Positions 9,575 to 18,836 of a stretch of 64,000 bases of DNA are shown in pieces (positions within the stretch are counted from its first letter, which is position 1; each line of letters opens with the position of its first letter). The stretch is from Shewanella mesophila (GTDB taxonomy: Bacteria; Pseudomonadota; Gammaproteobacteria; Enterobacterales; Shewanellaceae). The DNA lies in contig NZ_CP080421.1 in the NCBI RefSeq assembly GCF_019457515.1, positions 2,294,001 through 2,358,000 on the forward strand, in the 5' to 3' direction. Made by a program: the position numbers and the translations under genes. The notes below the pieces were generated by a model that was not told where the DNA came from, ran no database searches, and saw only the letters and a list, made by a program, of their open reading frames with translations.

Positions 9575-10317
9575 TAGATGATCTCTTTTTTATTAGCATG
9601 AGATCTTAGGTGACCCGTTCGACCCGCTGTCGGAGCGGTAGACCAATTAGGCCTGCGAACACGCTGCTTATCAAGGATTGGCGTGAGCGGCGTATCCAGT
9701 TTACGAGCAACGATAATATAAAGAGAGCCACTGCCAGGTAGCCAAGCTTGTAATGCATGTTGCCAAATACTCTCATCATAAATATTACTGAGTAGATGGT
9801 GATAGACTAAACGTTCATCTCCAATCACTTGATAGCCCAATAATCCCAGCCAATCTTTAACCCTTGCAGGTGTAAAAAACCGCCCGCACCATGGCAGTTG
9901 CTCTTGATATTTAGGCAATAGCTTACCAATAAATGCTGGACTTAGCGGGTTGAAGCCGATGATAAATAGATACCCACCAGAAATAAGGACTCTGTCGGTT
10001 TCTCGCAGTACTCGATAGGGGTCGAGTTCAAAGTCCAACAAGAGGCTGCACACCGCAGCATCGATCACGCCATTTTGCACGGGCAAGTTACAATAGCTAC
10101 CAATGAGACTGGCATCTCCTTGCTGTACCATGGAGAATTCCCGTCCAATCGGCAGGTTGGGCTTTTCCAATGACGCACTCAAGGGACCCATACTCAGCAG
10201 GTGGTAGCCAAAAACTTTAGGCCACCAACTGGCTAACTTATCTTCCACCGCCTCCTGAAGCCAAGATCCATTAGGCAAGTCTTGCCATTGTTGTGGTTTA
10301 ATTGCGTTTGTGGACAC
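9574..10317 (-). CDS. SAM-dependent methyltransferase, YafS-like
   Basis: The 247-residue protein has a degraded but recognisable class I methyltransferase core (Methyltransf_11 type): the region around GREFSMVQQGDASLIGSYCNLP, an acidic motif DAAVCSLLLDFELDPYRVLRETDRVLISGG, and YLFIIGFNPLSPAF. It starts at GTG 10317 with GGAGG just upstream. It lies divergent to gloB exactly where yafS lies in E. coli (rnhA-yafS-gloB-mltD). The substrate is unknown. It is coupled by a one-base overlap to the downstream LysR gene. Confidence 0.75.
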   Translation of the reverse strand: MSTNAIKPQQWQDLPNGSWLQEAVEDKLASWWPKVFGYHLLSMGPLSASLEKPNLPIGREFSMVQQGDASLIGSYCNLPVQNGVIDAAVCSLLLDFELDPYRVLRETDRVLISGGYLFIIGFNPLSPAFIGKLLPKYQEQLPWCGRFFTPARVKDWLGLLGYQVIGDERLVYHHLLSNIYDESIWQHALQAWLPGSGSLYIIVARKLDTPLTPILDKQRVRRPNWSTAPTAGRTGHLRSHANKKEII

Positions 10318-10445
10318 ACTCCCTCCAGTGCTTTGCGAACAAAACCCGTTAGTCGCTAGACTATTAAATCCCTAAAGCCCTATACACGCAATAGCTTTGC
10401 TCAGTAAACTAAAGCCGTGCACACTTTTTAATTGGTACCCAAATT

Positions 10446-11225
10446 ATGATATCTATCTCACCCATAGCCGCATTTAACGACAACTATATTTGGCTTATCA
10501 GCGACGCTCATAACAAACAACACTATGTCGTCGACCCTGGCGATAGTAACGTGGTGATCACCTATCTCAAGCAACACAACATTGAACTTAGCGGCATATT
10601 GATCACCCATCATCACCATGACCATACAGGTGGGATCTTAGGGCTACAAGCTCACTCTGGTCATAAACTTCATGTGTATGGTCCCGATGATGAAAATATA
10701 GAAGGGATCACCCACAGCATTTCGGCTCAAATGGATAGTATCACACTGCCACTACTCCCAACGCCGATAAAAGTATTTCATCTCCCAGGACACACCTTAG
10801 GCCACATTGCCTATCTAATCGATGGTCATCTTTTTTGTGGCGATACATTATTCAGCGCAGGATGCGGACGATTATTTGAAGGCACACCAACACAGATGCT
10901 GCGCTCCTTAAATCGTTTGAGTGAGCTAGATGATGACACCCTAGTGTATCCAGCCCATGAGTACACATTAGCCAATCTCAGCTTTGCACTCCATGTCGAG
11001 CCAGCTAACAAGGCATTGCAACAATATCACCAAAAAGCGATGCAATTAAGGACCGAAGAACAACCAACATTACCGACAACGCTGGCGCTGGAAAAGGCCA
11101 TAAACCCCTTTTTAAGGGCAAACAGCGCAGATATACAGCAAAACTTATCGACCCATTTTCAACAACCTATTAGCGATGAACAAACCTGTTTCACGCTTCT
11201 GAGGCAATGGAAGGACAATTTCTAA
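10446..11225 (+). CDS. gloB: hydroxyacylglutathione hydrolase (glyoxalase II)
   Basis: GloB hydrolyses S-lactoylglutathione to lactate and glutathione, the second step of methylglyoxal detoxification. The metallo-beta-lactamase signature THHHHDH is at residues 54-60, followed by HLPGHTLGHIAY and the metal-bridging region FCGDTLFSAGCGR. The C-terminal glutathione-binding helices and YPAHEYTLANLSFA are typical. Length 259 is normal (E. coli 251). It precedes mltD on the same strand, as in E. coli. Confidence 0.95.
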   Translation: MISISPIAAFNDNYIWLISDAHNKQHYVVDPGDSNVVITYLKQHNIELSGILITHHHHDHTGGILGLQAHSGHKLHVYGPDDENIEGITHSISAQMDSITLPLLPTPIKVFHLPGHTLGHIAYLIDGHLFCGDTLFSAGCGRLFEGTPTQMLRSLNRLSELDDDTLVYPAHEYTLANLSFALHVEPANKALQQYHQKAMQLRTEEQPTLPTTLALEKAINPFLRANSADIQQNLSTHFQQPISDEQTCFTLLRQWKDNF

Positions 11226-11311
11226 TAAATCATTTACAATAGCGCGCTAATTAAGTCCCCATTCTCATCTGAGGTTGTGTAAGAGGGACATATTGTAAGG
11301 AATATTTATAG

Positions 11312-12850
11312 ATGCGCTTATCATTTGTCCTGATGGCGGGGGGACTCTCCCTGCTTGTCGGTTGCCAGTCATTCAATCAGCAAGCGACAACCACGCCAGC
11401 AACAACTGTTGAACCACCTATTATCGTTGATCCCATTACGCCACAAACAGAAATGCCGCAACCTATCGTGGTGACCGATGTATGGCAAAGAATTCGTTTG
11501 GGTTTGTCACTCCCTGTGCCCGATCAAAAGTTAGTCAATCAATATCGAGATTGGTACCTTAAACATCCACAGCACTTGGCTCGGGTATCTGAGCGCGCTC
11601 AACCTTTCATGTACCTTATCGTAGAAGAGATAGAGACACGGGGCCTACCCATTGAATTAGCGCTACTGCCTATCGTAGAAAGTGCGTTCGATCCCTTTGC
11701 CTACTCCCACGGGGCGGCGTCAGGCTTATGGCAATTTACCTCCCCTATGGCGCGGCACTTTGGCTTGCAAATGAACTGGTGGTATGACGGTCGACGAGAT
11801 GTGCCAGCGGCTACGACCGCTGCGCTCGACATGATGGAATACCTTTATCAAAAGACCCACCAAAACTGGTTATACGCCATCGCGGCCTATAACACGGGTG
11901 AGGGTCGAGTATTAAATGCGGTTAAACGTAACGAACGCGCGGGAAAAGCGACCGATTTTTGGACATTAGATCTACCGAGGGAAACCGAGCGGTATGTACC
12001 ACAATTGTTGGCATTAGCCGATGTGATCCAGCACGCCGAAGAATATGGTATTGAACTATTCCCTATCGCGAATCAGCCCCAACTTAGAGTGGTGAACATT
12101 GGCAGTCAGATCGATCTTGCACTGGCAGCTGAGATGGCAGGCATGAAACTAACAGAGCTTCATGCACTTAATCCAGGTTTTAACCAGTGGGCTACGGCAC
12201 CTGAAGGGCCGCATACACTGGTCTTGCCAGTCGATAAAGCGGATGCTTTTGAAGCGACGTTAATAAGCAGTAACGAAGAAGATCGCCTGAAATGGCAGCG
12301 CTATAAGATCAAGTCAGGTGACAGCCTAGGTATTATCGCCAAACGTTTTCACACGACACCTTCAGCACTTCGTGCGGTTAATGATATTAAAAATAATACC
12401 ATTATCGCCGGCAAGCACCTGTTAATTCCCATTTCGGCAAAAGATCCTTCCAAATATCTGCTGTCGGCTGATCAGCGTTTACATAAACGCCAAACCAGTG
12501 GTAAGGGACAAAAGGTGCAGTATGTTGTCCAAAGTGGAGATTCATTTTGGAAGATTGCCAAGCAATATAAAGTCACTGTCGCTAGCCTAGCCAAATGGAA
12601 TGGTATGGCACCCAGAGATCCCTTAAAGCTGGGACAGAAATTGGTGATTTGGCAAGAAAGTGCTAGCAACGCGGTAACGAGGACGGTTAATTATACGGTT
12701 CGCAACGGTGATTCATTAGCCAAAATCGCCGGTAAATTTAAAGTGAGTGTTAATCAGTTAGTCCAGTGGAATGGTTTATCTAAACAAAAATACCTGCAAC
12801 CAGGACAGAAGCTGACACTGTATGTCGATGTGACCAAATCACGAGTCTAA
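11312..12850 (+). CDS. mltD: membrane-bound lytic murein transglycosylase D
   Basis: This peptidoglycan-cleaving lipoprotein forms 1,6-anhydromuropeptides. The N-terminus is a lipoprotein signal (LVGC, Cys18). The SLT domain spans about residues 100-230 with catalytic Glu123 in PIVESAFDP, then GLWQF and AAYNTGEGRV. Three LysM repeats follow at about 330-375, 394-440 and 456-505, each starting Y(K/V/T)(I/V)(K/Q/R)xGDS; they bind peptidoglycan. The start has AAGGA upstream (TAAGGAATATTTATAATG). The 512 residues compare with 452 in E. coli, which has two LysM repeats, so the extra length is the third LysM. Confidence 0.95.
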   Translation: MRLSFVLMAGGLSLLVGCQSFNQQATTTPATTVEPPIIVDPITPQTEMPQPIVVTDVWQRIRLGLSLPVPDQKLVNQYRDWYLKHPQHLARVSERAQPFMYLIVEEIETRGLPIELALLPIVESAFDPFAYSHGAASGLWQFTSPMARHFGLQMNWWYDGRRDVPAATTAALDMMEYLYQKTHQNWLYAIAAYNTGEGRVLNAVKRNERAGKATDFWTLDLPRETERYVPQLLALADVIQHAEEYGIELFPIANQPQLRVVNIGSQIDLALAAEMAGMKLTELHALNPGFNQWATAPEGPHTLVLPVDKADAFEATLISSNEEDRLKWQRYKIKSGDSLGIIAKRFHTTPSALRAVNDIKNNTIIAGKHLLIPISAKDPSKYLLSADQRLHKRQTSGKGQKVQYVVQSGDSFWKIAKQYKVTVASLAKWNGMAPRDPLKLGQKLVIWQESASNAVTRTVNYTVRNGDSLAKIAGKFKVSVNQLVQWNGLSKQKYLQPGQKLTLYVDVTKSRV

Positions 12851-12990
12851 CATGGCAACGCTAATAGACTGGAAATGAGCTTGATGCATAAAGCTTGACG
12901 CATAGGGGAGACACTAATATCAATTCCAGCGACTCTGAAGCTCTTTGAAACTTGGTATAACCCTACCCTTGCCATGCTCAGGTTAAAAAG

Positions 12991-13017
12991 AAAAAGCGAT
13001 GCATAGCATCGCTTTTT
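12991..13017. terminator. bidirectional intrinsic terminator between mltD and asmA-like gene
   Basis: AAAAAGCGATGC pairs with GCATCGCTTTTT in a near-perfect symmetric hairpin with A run on one side and T run on the other. It can serve both the rightward mltD transcript and the leftward asmA-like transcript. Confidence 0.85.
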
Positions 13018-13030
13018 CATATTTAATCTC

Positions 13031-13050
13031 TTAACCCCGAGTTCAGGTTG
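13031..13050. repeat. solo end of a MITE-like repeat
   Basis: The reverse complement, AACCTGAACTCGGGGTTAAG, matches the left end of the element at 26566-26765 (AACCAGAACTCGGGTTAAGA) with one substitution and one single-base indel, and the match continues into AGAT. It lies between the terminator and the 3' end of the asmA-like gene. Only one end is present here. Confidence 0.5.
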
Positions 13051-13051
13051 A

Positions 13052-14881
13052 CTAAAAGCCACCTAACTTTTTAAACAGTTCATCCTTTAATTTATCTTTC
13101 GCTTTATCCGTTTCCTGCTTTAATTTTGCATCAAATAGCGCAGCAGTATCTAAAGCAAACTTTGGTTCAGACATAGTGCCCGAGATGGCAAAAGGTATCT
13201 CAACACCATAAAGTGCATCGCGCTCGCCACCACCTTGTCCCTCTAGTGATCCTACAACCGAAGTCGTCAGGGCGTAATCCAACACTTCGGATAACAGATT
13301 AACATTACCCTTGCCGCCTAAACGAATTAATGGCGACGCCATTGCTAGATCGGGATTAGTCACAACGCCTTTACTCATAGAGAAACTGCCACTAAGGCTG
13401 GTAAAGTCTGTCTTCTTTTCGCCAGTAGACGCTGCATTGAGATCCCCACCCAATTTAGCTTTAGCATCACGGATCATTTGTGGGATATTCACCCCATGGA
13501 TAGCGCCATCGGCAACTTCAAATTGCCCCTTTGCTAGCAAGTTTTTCTTAATATTGTCTGGGATCAGACTGTTGCCTGAACCTGTAATAGTAAACTTCGT
13601 TGCCCCAGCAAGTAGATCGACTTCTGCCGCATCGGTCAGCAACGGCCGAATTTGAACCCCCGTAATGCTACTATCAAACTTGTAGCTCGCCACCGGCTTA
13701 CGACCATCTAACCGCGCCGATGTCAGTAGTTTACCTTGATAGAGTTCGGTGGATAATTTACTGAGATCTAACACCCCATCTTTAATGGTTACATTCATCA
13801 TCCAATTACTGGTTTTAATATTTTTTGCAGCAATCGACTTAGCCGTTAAATCAAATTTAAGGTTAACAGCCTTTAGGCCCGAAATATCCGGCTCTTGTGG
13901 CTGCTCTTTAGCAGTCACTTCTGCCGATTGATCTTTAGACTCTTCACTCTTTGGCAAAAACTTCTCTAAGTTAATATCGCCAAAATTAAGTGACGCAATC
14001 ACACTCGGGACTCGGCTGCCATAATTAACATCAATTTTGCCCGTTGCCTTTATATCATCGACAGATAGGCTATCGAGCTGAGCACCAAGTTGCTTAACTT
14101 TATTATCGATCTGAACTTGTGTCGTTAGCGATACCGCCATCGCTTTATTTGGGATCGCGTCCCCTTTTATATCGTTACTAATAACAAAATCATTAATTGC
14201 GATCTGATCGAGTTCAGCTGATACCTTAAGCTGTCCTCTACCTTCACTGACGAGTTTCATCTCTGGCAAGCTTGCGCTAAATTTATATGAAAATTCCGCT
14301 AATTGACCGAGAGAAAACTCTCCTAATCGAAATTCATCTAAAGTGAAGCTTTGACTCTTGCCCGTTAATTCATCGAACATATTAATCTGCGTATCGGTGA
14401 TCGCAACGCCGCCGATATTTAGACTACTAAGTTGGATTGAAGATGGCGCTTGGCTTGTCTTAGTCTCAGAATCAGGTTTAGCGGCTTGACTGCCATCTAA
14501 ACCATCAAAACTTGAACGGCCATTTTTGTAAGTATCGAGGTTAACCGTTAAGCCATCTAAATTAAGCTGCGAAACCTCAACCTCTTTGCTAAACAGCGGC
14601 AGTAATGCCACTTCAGCGACGATACCTTTAACGCTAACCATGGTTGGGTTTTTAAAGCCATTAGGGTTAGAAAGGGTTATATCGCCAAGAGAAATACCGA
14701 TAGAAGGAAAAAATGTCCAACTGAGATCTTGATTAATTTGTAAATCTCTGCCTGTCTGCTTTTTAACAGCATCGACTATTTGAGGTTTAAAATCATTCGG
14801 ATCGAAGATGAGTGTAAGATAGGCAACGAGTAAAATAAACAGTGAAACAACAACAATGAGTGACCATTTAATAAATTTCAT
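13052..14881 (-). CDS. AsmA-family protein
   Basis: The 609-residue protein has one N-terminal membrane helix (MKFIKWSLIVVVSLFILLVAYLTL) and a long, beta-rich periplasmic body with the AsmA start FDPNDFKPQIVDAVKKQTGRDL and the C-terminal AsmA_2 pattern around GSFSMSKGVVTNPDLAMASPLIRLGGKGNVNL. AsmA-like proteins are bridge-like lipid transport proteins spanning the periplasm that help maintain the outer membrane. I prefer the ATG at 14881, which has GGA 7-9 bases upstream, over the ATG four codons earlier. It lies 41 bp downstream of rraA on the same strand and may be co-transcribed. Confidence 0.85.
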   Translation of the reverse strand: MKFIKWSLIVVVSLFILLVAYLTLIFDPNDFKPQIVDAVKKQTGRDLQINQDLSWTFFPSIGISLGDITLSNPNGFKNPTMVSVKGIVAEVALLPLFSKEVEVSQLNLDGLTVNLDTYKNGRSSFDGLDGSQAAKPDSETKTSQAPSSIQLSSLNIGGVAITDTQINMFDELTGKSQSFTLDEFRLGEFSLGQLAEFSYKFSASLPEMKLVSEGRGQLKVSAELDQIAINDFVISNDIKGDAIPNKAMAVSLTTQVQIDNKVKQLGAQLDSLSVDDIKATGKIDVNYGSRVPSVIASLNFGDINLEKFLPKSEESKDQSAEVTAKEQPQEPDISGLKAVNLKFDLTAKSIAAKNIKTSNWMMNVTIKDGVLDLSKLSTELYQGKLLTSARLDGRKPVASYKFDSSITGVQIRPLLTDAAEVDLLAGATKFTITGSGNSLIPDNIKKNLLAKGQFEVADGAIHGVNIPQMIRDAKAKLGGDLNAASTGEKKTDFTSLSGSFSMSKGVVTNPDLAMASPLIRLGGKGNVNLLSEVLDYALTTSVVGSLEGQGGGERDALYGVEIPFAISGTMSEPKFALDTAALFDAKLKQETDKAKDKLKDELFKKLGGF

Positions 14882-14922
14882 AACAGGTTCCATCTGGTAG
14901 ATCTAGTTAACGTCTCTGACAA

Positions 14923-15417
14923 CTAGCACAGGCTTGAAAAATCTAATCTCGATTCTGATACCGCAATACCATTATCGTCGGCATACAAGAACATGCCAGA
15001 CTTAATTATAACGCGGTCTATCTCTATTGGCACATTCACATCACCAATGTCACGTTTATCGGTTTTAATCGGATTAGCCCCTAATGCTTGTATACCTATA
15101 GGCATCAAGTTTAATGCCGCAACATCTCTAACATAGCCATTAATCACGATACCGCTCCAGCAATTATCGACCGCACTTTGCGCAATCATGTCTCCAAGCA
15201 GTGCCCGACGTGAAGAGCCGCCACCATCGACGACAAGCACTTTGCCATCACCAGGCTGAGCGAGTAACTCTTTTAACTTAGAGTTATCTTCGAAGCATTT
15301 GACCGTTACCACTTCTCCCCAAAATATGCTTCGATTACCGAATTGGCGATAATTATGACCTAAGAGTGATAATTCTGATGGATAGAGATCAAACAGATCT
15401 GGGAGTAAATCGAGCAT
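14923..15417 (-). CDS. rraA: ribonuclease E activity regulator RraA
   Basis: RraA binds RNase E and modulates mRNA turnover. The 164-residue protein aligns along its length with E. coli RraA: TVKCFEDNSKLKELL, GKVLVVDGGGSSRRALLGD, GIVINGYVRDV and LYADDNGIAVSE. The start is the ATG at 15417, with GGAGG 5 bases before it; the ATG four codons upstream contains that ribosome site and is unlikely. It is probably in an operon with the asmA-like gene. Confidence 0.92.
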   Translation of the reverse strand: MLDLLPDLFDLYPSELSLLGHNYRQFGNRSIFWGEVVTVKCFEDNSKLKELLAQPGDGKVLVVDGGGSSRRALLGDMIAQSAVDNCWSGIVINGYVRDVAALNLMPIGIQALGANPIKTDKRDIGDVNVPIEIDRVIIKSGMFLYADDNGIAVSESRLDFSSLC

Positions 15418-15609
15418 AAAAGCCTCCATGCGGCGATGATATTTTAAGCTACTATAACAAGGCTGCTTTAAAATGAAAATTTATGTGAATTTACAATGTT
15501 TCTATTTTAGATTTAAGTAGTACGCTCTATAATCAACGACACCTCGGTATATACAGTTATTGTTATAACCGATTTCAGTTTTAACCTCACAGCTAGCAAT
15601 TGAGATGAC

Positions 15610-15936
15610 ATGAAAGAGACTTTTAATTTACAAGATGCAATTAGCGCAATTGACGAATATGGCTATGAAAAGAAGCAGACTAGCGGACTAGAGTTGGCCC
15701 GTAATGCAAGCCAAATGAAAACCTACCTTAAATCACTAGATTACAGCCTAAGAAGATTAACTATCTTACAAGAAGTTGTTAATGATTTAGTCGATGAAGA
15801 ACAACTTAAGAAACTACAGCAAGAAAAGATTCAAACCTACAAAACAAAGATCATTAATTTATCTCGTGAGTATGGCATCTCTTTTGATGATGTTATTCAG
15901 ATCATGCGCGAACAAGAAATTACCGATAAAGAATAA
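15610..15936 (+). CDS. small coiled-coil protein of unknown function
   Basis: The 108-residue, charged protein is predicted to be almost all helix: LEQ/K-rich segment from about 38 to 85 (LDYSLRRLTILQEVVNDLVDEEQLKKLQQ) ending in YGISFDDVIQIM. This arrangement, a helical dimerisation region followed by a short xGIxxxxx helix, is reminiscent of the N-terminal half of H-NS-family proteins, but no DNA-binding motif follows. That comparison is tentative. A terminator overlaps the stop codon, and the gene is a single transcription unit convergent with a chemoreceptor. I do not recognise a named family. Confidence 0.65.
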   Translation: MKETFNLQDAISAIDEYGYEKKQTSGLELARNASQMKTYLKSLDYSLRRLTILQEVVNDLVDEEQLKKLQQEKIQTYKTKIINLSREYGISFDDVIQIMREQEITDKE

Positions 15937-15962
15937 CCTGCGAGCTTCACAGGTTATTTTTA
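15932..15962. terminator. terminator overlapping the stop codon of the 108-residue protein
   Basis: AATAACCTG pairs with CAGGTTATT across a 9-nt loop, followed by TTTTAT. The left arm contains the TAA stop (15934-15936). It also lies just after the convergent chemoreceptor gene and may act in both directions. Confidence 0.8.
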
Positions 15963-15979
15963 TATTCCAACTAACATTT

Positions 15980-17626
15980 TTATACTTTAAAAGATGATAT
16001 TAGTGTCTCTAAATCTGAAGACCCTGTTTTAATCTGATCGCTAGCGCTACCGATCTGCTCACTCTTGTGTTGGTTTTCTAAAGAGATATCATTAATACGT
16101 GTTACGTTCATATTTAACTCTGCTATAACAGCACTCTGCTGCTCTGTCGCGGTTGCAATTTGAATATTCATATCTGAAATTTGTCGAATAGAAGCCTTAA
16201 TTGTACCCAGAGCATCGACCACTTGAGTCGTCTCTTCTACCGTTTCTAATGATTGTGTTTTAGCCGTTAACACTGAGCGGTTAACATTTTCTATCGCTTC
16301 TCTTATCGCATCGATAATGCTGTTAATTTCCTGAGTTGAATCTTGAGTACGGCTTGCGAGAGTTCTCACTTCATCTGCAACGACCGCAAAACCACGGCCA
16401 GCTTCTCCTGCCCTTGCCGCCTCGATCGCCGCATTAAGCGCGAGAAGATTTGTTTGCTCTGCAATACCCACTATCACATCTAAGATCTGGCCAATTTTAC
16501 TTGAACTTACCTGTAACCCTTGAGCAACTTGGGACGTTTTCTCTAGCTCACCGGAGAGTACTGTAATTTTAGACACTGCGACATCGACAACCTGAGCGGT
16601 CCGATCCGCCTCACTATCTGCACTGCCAGCACTATCTGCCGCTAGTTGGGCATTGGAAGCCACTTCAGACGCCGCCATCGACATTTCGTTAATTGCAGTC
16701 GCAACGCTTTCTGTTTCGCTTTGCATACTATTTGTTATCGTAGATGCCTCAGCAGATATAACAGCCAATCCCTCGGCTAATTCACGGCTATGACTCACTG
16801 ATGTTGACGCGGACAGAATTAAAGATTGTATCTTAGTCACAAAGGCATTAAAGCTACTGGCGACGATACTTAATTCATCCTTGCCTGACTCGTTTAGTCT
16901 CAAGGTTAAATCACCTTCACCACGTGCAATATTTTCAAAGGCAGAAATGGTTTGTTGCATTGGAATAGAAATACTACGAGAGATGATCACCAATAAAAAG
17001 ATAACCGGTAACCAAACAAGCACGGCGATTAAAAGGTACTCCCCCGTAAAAGCCATTTTTTCATCATTAATATCATCGACATAAATCCCTGTACCCACAA
17101 TCCAACCCCATGGTTCAAAACGCTTAACTACGCTCATTTTCGGGCTAGGTTCGGTCGTATTGGGTTTATTCCACATATATTCGATAAGGGCGTATTCACT
17201 GTTTTTCGTCCCTGTCACCATCAACTCAAATAGCTTTACGCCATTTGGATCTTTCATGCCTAACACATTCGTACCGACAAGCTTTTTAGCAAAAGCGTGT
17301 TGCACCATTACGCCATCTCGGTCAATAGTCCAAAAATACTCATTACCTGAATATCGTAATCCATCTAACGCAGCGATTGCATTGGCCTTTGCATCGGCCT
17401 CACTCATTACGCCTCGCTTAGATTGTTCATAATACTGGGCAATCACTTTCTCACCAGTATCGGCAAGTGACGTCAACTTATCCTGTTTGTCTTGATACAG
17501 CAGACCTTCGATACTTAATAGCGCAAACATAAACATCAAGATGGTCGCGATCACAGCTAAACCTAACATTAACAGTAAACGACTTGAGATTCTGATCCTA
17601 CGAAATAGGTTATTTATTACGGTCAT
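15980..17626 (-). CDS. methyl-accepting chemotaxis protein with a Cache sensor
   Basis: The 548-residue chemoreceptor has TM1 at about 16-36, a periplasmic single-Cache type domain ([29 protein letters not shown] and the [34 protein letters not shown] core), TM2 at about 195-217, a HAMP domain, and a cytoplasmic signalling domain. The hairpin tip [26 protein letters not shown] contacts CheA and CheW. No C-terminal CheR-tethering pentapeptide is visible (ends LISSFKV). The ligand is unknown; such Cache domains often bind small carboxylates. It stands alone. Confidence 0.93.
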   Translation of the reverse strand: MTVINNLFRRIRISSRLLLMLGLAVIATILMFMFALLSIEGLLYQDKQDKLTSLADTGEKVIAQYYEQSKRGVMSEADAKANAIAALDGLRYSGNEYFWTIDRDGVMVQHAFAKKLVGTNVLGMKDPNGVKLFELMVTGTKNSEYALIEYMWNKPNTTEPSPKMSVVKRFEPWGWIVGTGIYVDDINDEKMAFTGEYLLIAVLVWLPVIFLLVIISRSISIPMQQTISAFENIARGEGDLTLRLNESGKDELSIVASSFNAFVTKIQSLILSASTSVSHSRELAEGLAVISAEASTITNSMQSETESVATAINEMSMAASEVASNAQLAADSAGSADSEADRTAQVVDVAVSKITVLSGELEKTSQVAQGLQVSSSKIGQILDVIVGIAEQTNLLALNAAIEAARAGEAGRGFAVVADEVRTLASRTQDSTQEINSIIDAIREAIENVNRSVLTAKTQSLETVEETTQVVDALGTIKASIRQISDMNIQIATATEQQSAVIAELNMNVTRINDISLENQHKSEQIGSASDQIKTGSSDLETLISSFKV

Positions 17627-17840
17627 GATAATAACCTCTGTGCTCTATGGTAAATAACTTAACATTACTTAAACGTCGTTCAAAGCGCCCTGTTTGTCAA
17701 AATTATTTGGTTATTTGAACTTAAGGTATAACTAGAAAAAGTTTAAATTTTTCTATTACCTAGTCTACTTTTACCACTCACTAACAGATAAATACAACTA
17801 CACTAAGTATTGATATGAATCATCAGGAGAATGTCCAGCA

Positions 17841-18821
17841 ATGAAGCGCTTAAGTATCGTCTTGACAGTCGTTGCAGCTTTGGGGATCTTGGTCATCAAT
17901 TTATGGCCAGAGAAGTCACCCGCCTCGGTTCCACCAACGCCAATACGCATAGCTATGTCAACCACACCACTTAGCGCCCCACTCATCATTGCCAAAGAGT
18001 TAGCCCTGTTTAAACGTCACGACGTTGATGTAGAACTTGTTCCCTATCAAGGTGGACACCTCTGCTTTGATGCGATGATTAATGGTAATGCGGATTTGGC
18101 CACGAGTTCGGAATCGGTAGCTATGTTCAATAGTTTCAAGCGTAATGATTTTCGGTTGTTGGCCAGTTTTGTCGAATCTGATAACGATCTTAAACTACTC
18201 AGTTTTGGAAAAAACAGTCACATAGATCGACAAGGTTTCAACAATAAGCGGATTGGCATTATAAAAGGCTCTTCTAGCGAGTTTTTCACTGACTCACTTC
18301 TTATTATCACGGGACAAGAAAATAGTTCATTCGAGAAAGTATATATGTCTCCGCAAGAACTTGCCCCAGCCCTAATTGCTGGTGAAGTCGATTTCATATC
18401 AATTTGGGAGCCCTATGGATATCATCTCATCACAGATCAAGGCAGTAACATTTATCAATATCCGAGTAAAGGAATTTATAATCTGTCGTTTAATTTGATC
18501 AGTTCTGATACAAATACCAGGGTACACTTTGAACAGCATGTGAAGATTCTAAAAGCTTTAGCAGATACCCAACAATTTATTGCAGAGCACCCCAAACAGG
18601 CCAAAAAGATCATTAGCAACTACCTTAATATTTCAGATGCTGAACTCGAATGGGCATGGAGCGATTACATTTTTAGGCTATCTTTAAACAACTCTCTACT
18701 ATCAATGCTTCATACACAAGCACGCTGGGCAGTCGCTAGCGGCGCAGTATCATCACCAATGATGCCCGATTTTCGAATATTACTGGACGATTCAGCCCTA
18801 CTTAAGGCCATGACTAATTAG
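17841..18821 (+). CDS. orphan NMT1/THI5-like periplasmic binding protein
   Basis: The 326-residue protein begins with a basic segment and a hydrophobic helix (RLSIVLTVVAALGILVINLW) with no clear cleavage or lipobox site, so it may stay anchored. The body resembles the NMT1/THI5/SsuA class of ABC substrate-binding proteins (IRIAMSTTPLSAPLIIAKELALF, VELVPYQGGHLCFDAMINGNADLATSSE, AGEVDFISIWEPYGY). No permease or ATPase gene is nearby. It lies 15 bp before a membrane diguanylate cyclase on the same strand, so it probably supplies the ligand input to that enzyme rather than to a transporter. The ligand cannot be predicted. Confidence 0.8.
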   Translation: MKRLSIVLTVVAALGILVINLWPEKSPASVPPTPIRIAMSTTPLSAPLIIAKELALFKRHDVDVELVPYQGGHLCFDAMINGNADLATSSESVAMFNSFKRNDFRLLASFVESDNDLKLLSFGKNSHIDRQGFNNKRIGIIKGSSSEFFTDSLLIITGQENSSFEKVYMSPQELAPALIAGEVDFISIWEPYGYHLITDQGSNIYQYPSKGIYNLSFNLISSDTNTRVHFEQHVKILKALADTQQFIAEHPKQAKKIISNYLNISDAELEWAWSDYIFRLSLNNSLLSMLHTQARWAVASGAVSSPMMPDFRILLDDSALLKAMTN

Positions 18822-18836
18822 GATCTAGATGTCGAA

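Noticed and set aside
12878..12904. Two copies of AGCTTGAYGCATA after mltD
   Set aside because: Only two short copies in a terminator-proximal spacer; no support for a function.
12847..13062. Leftward frame between mltD and the asmA-like gene
   Set aside because: It covers the terminator hairpin and the repeat end; no coding signal.
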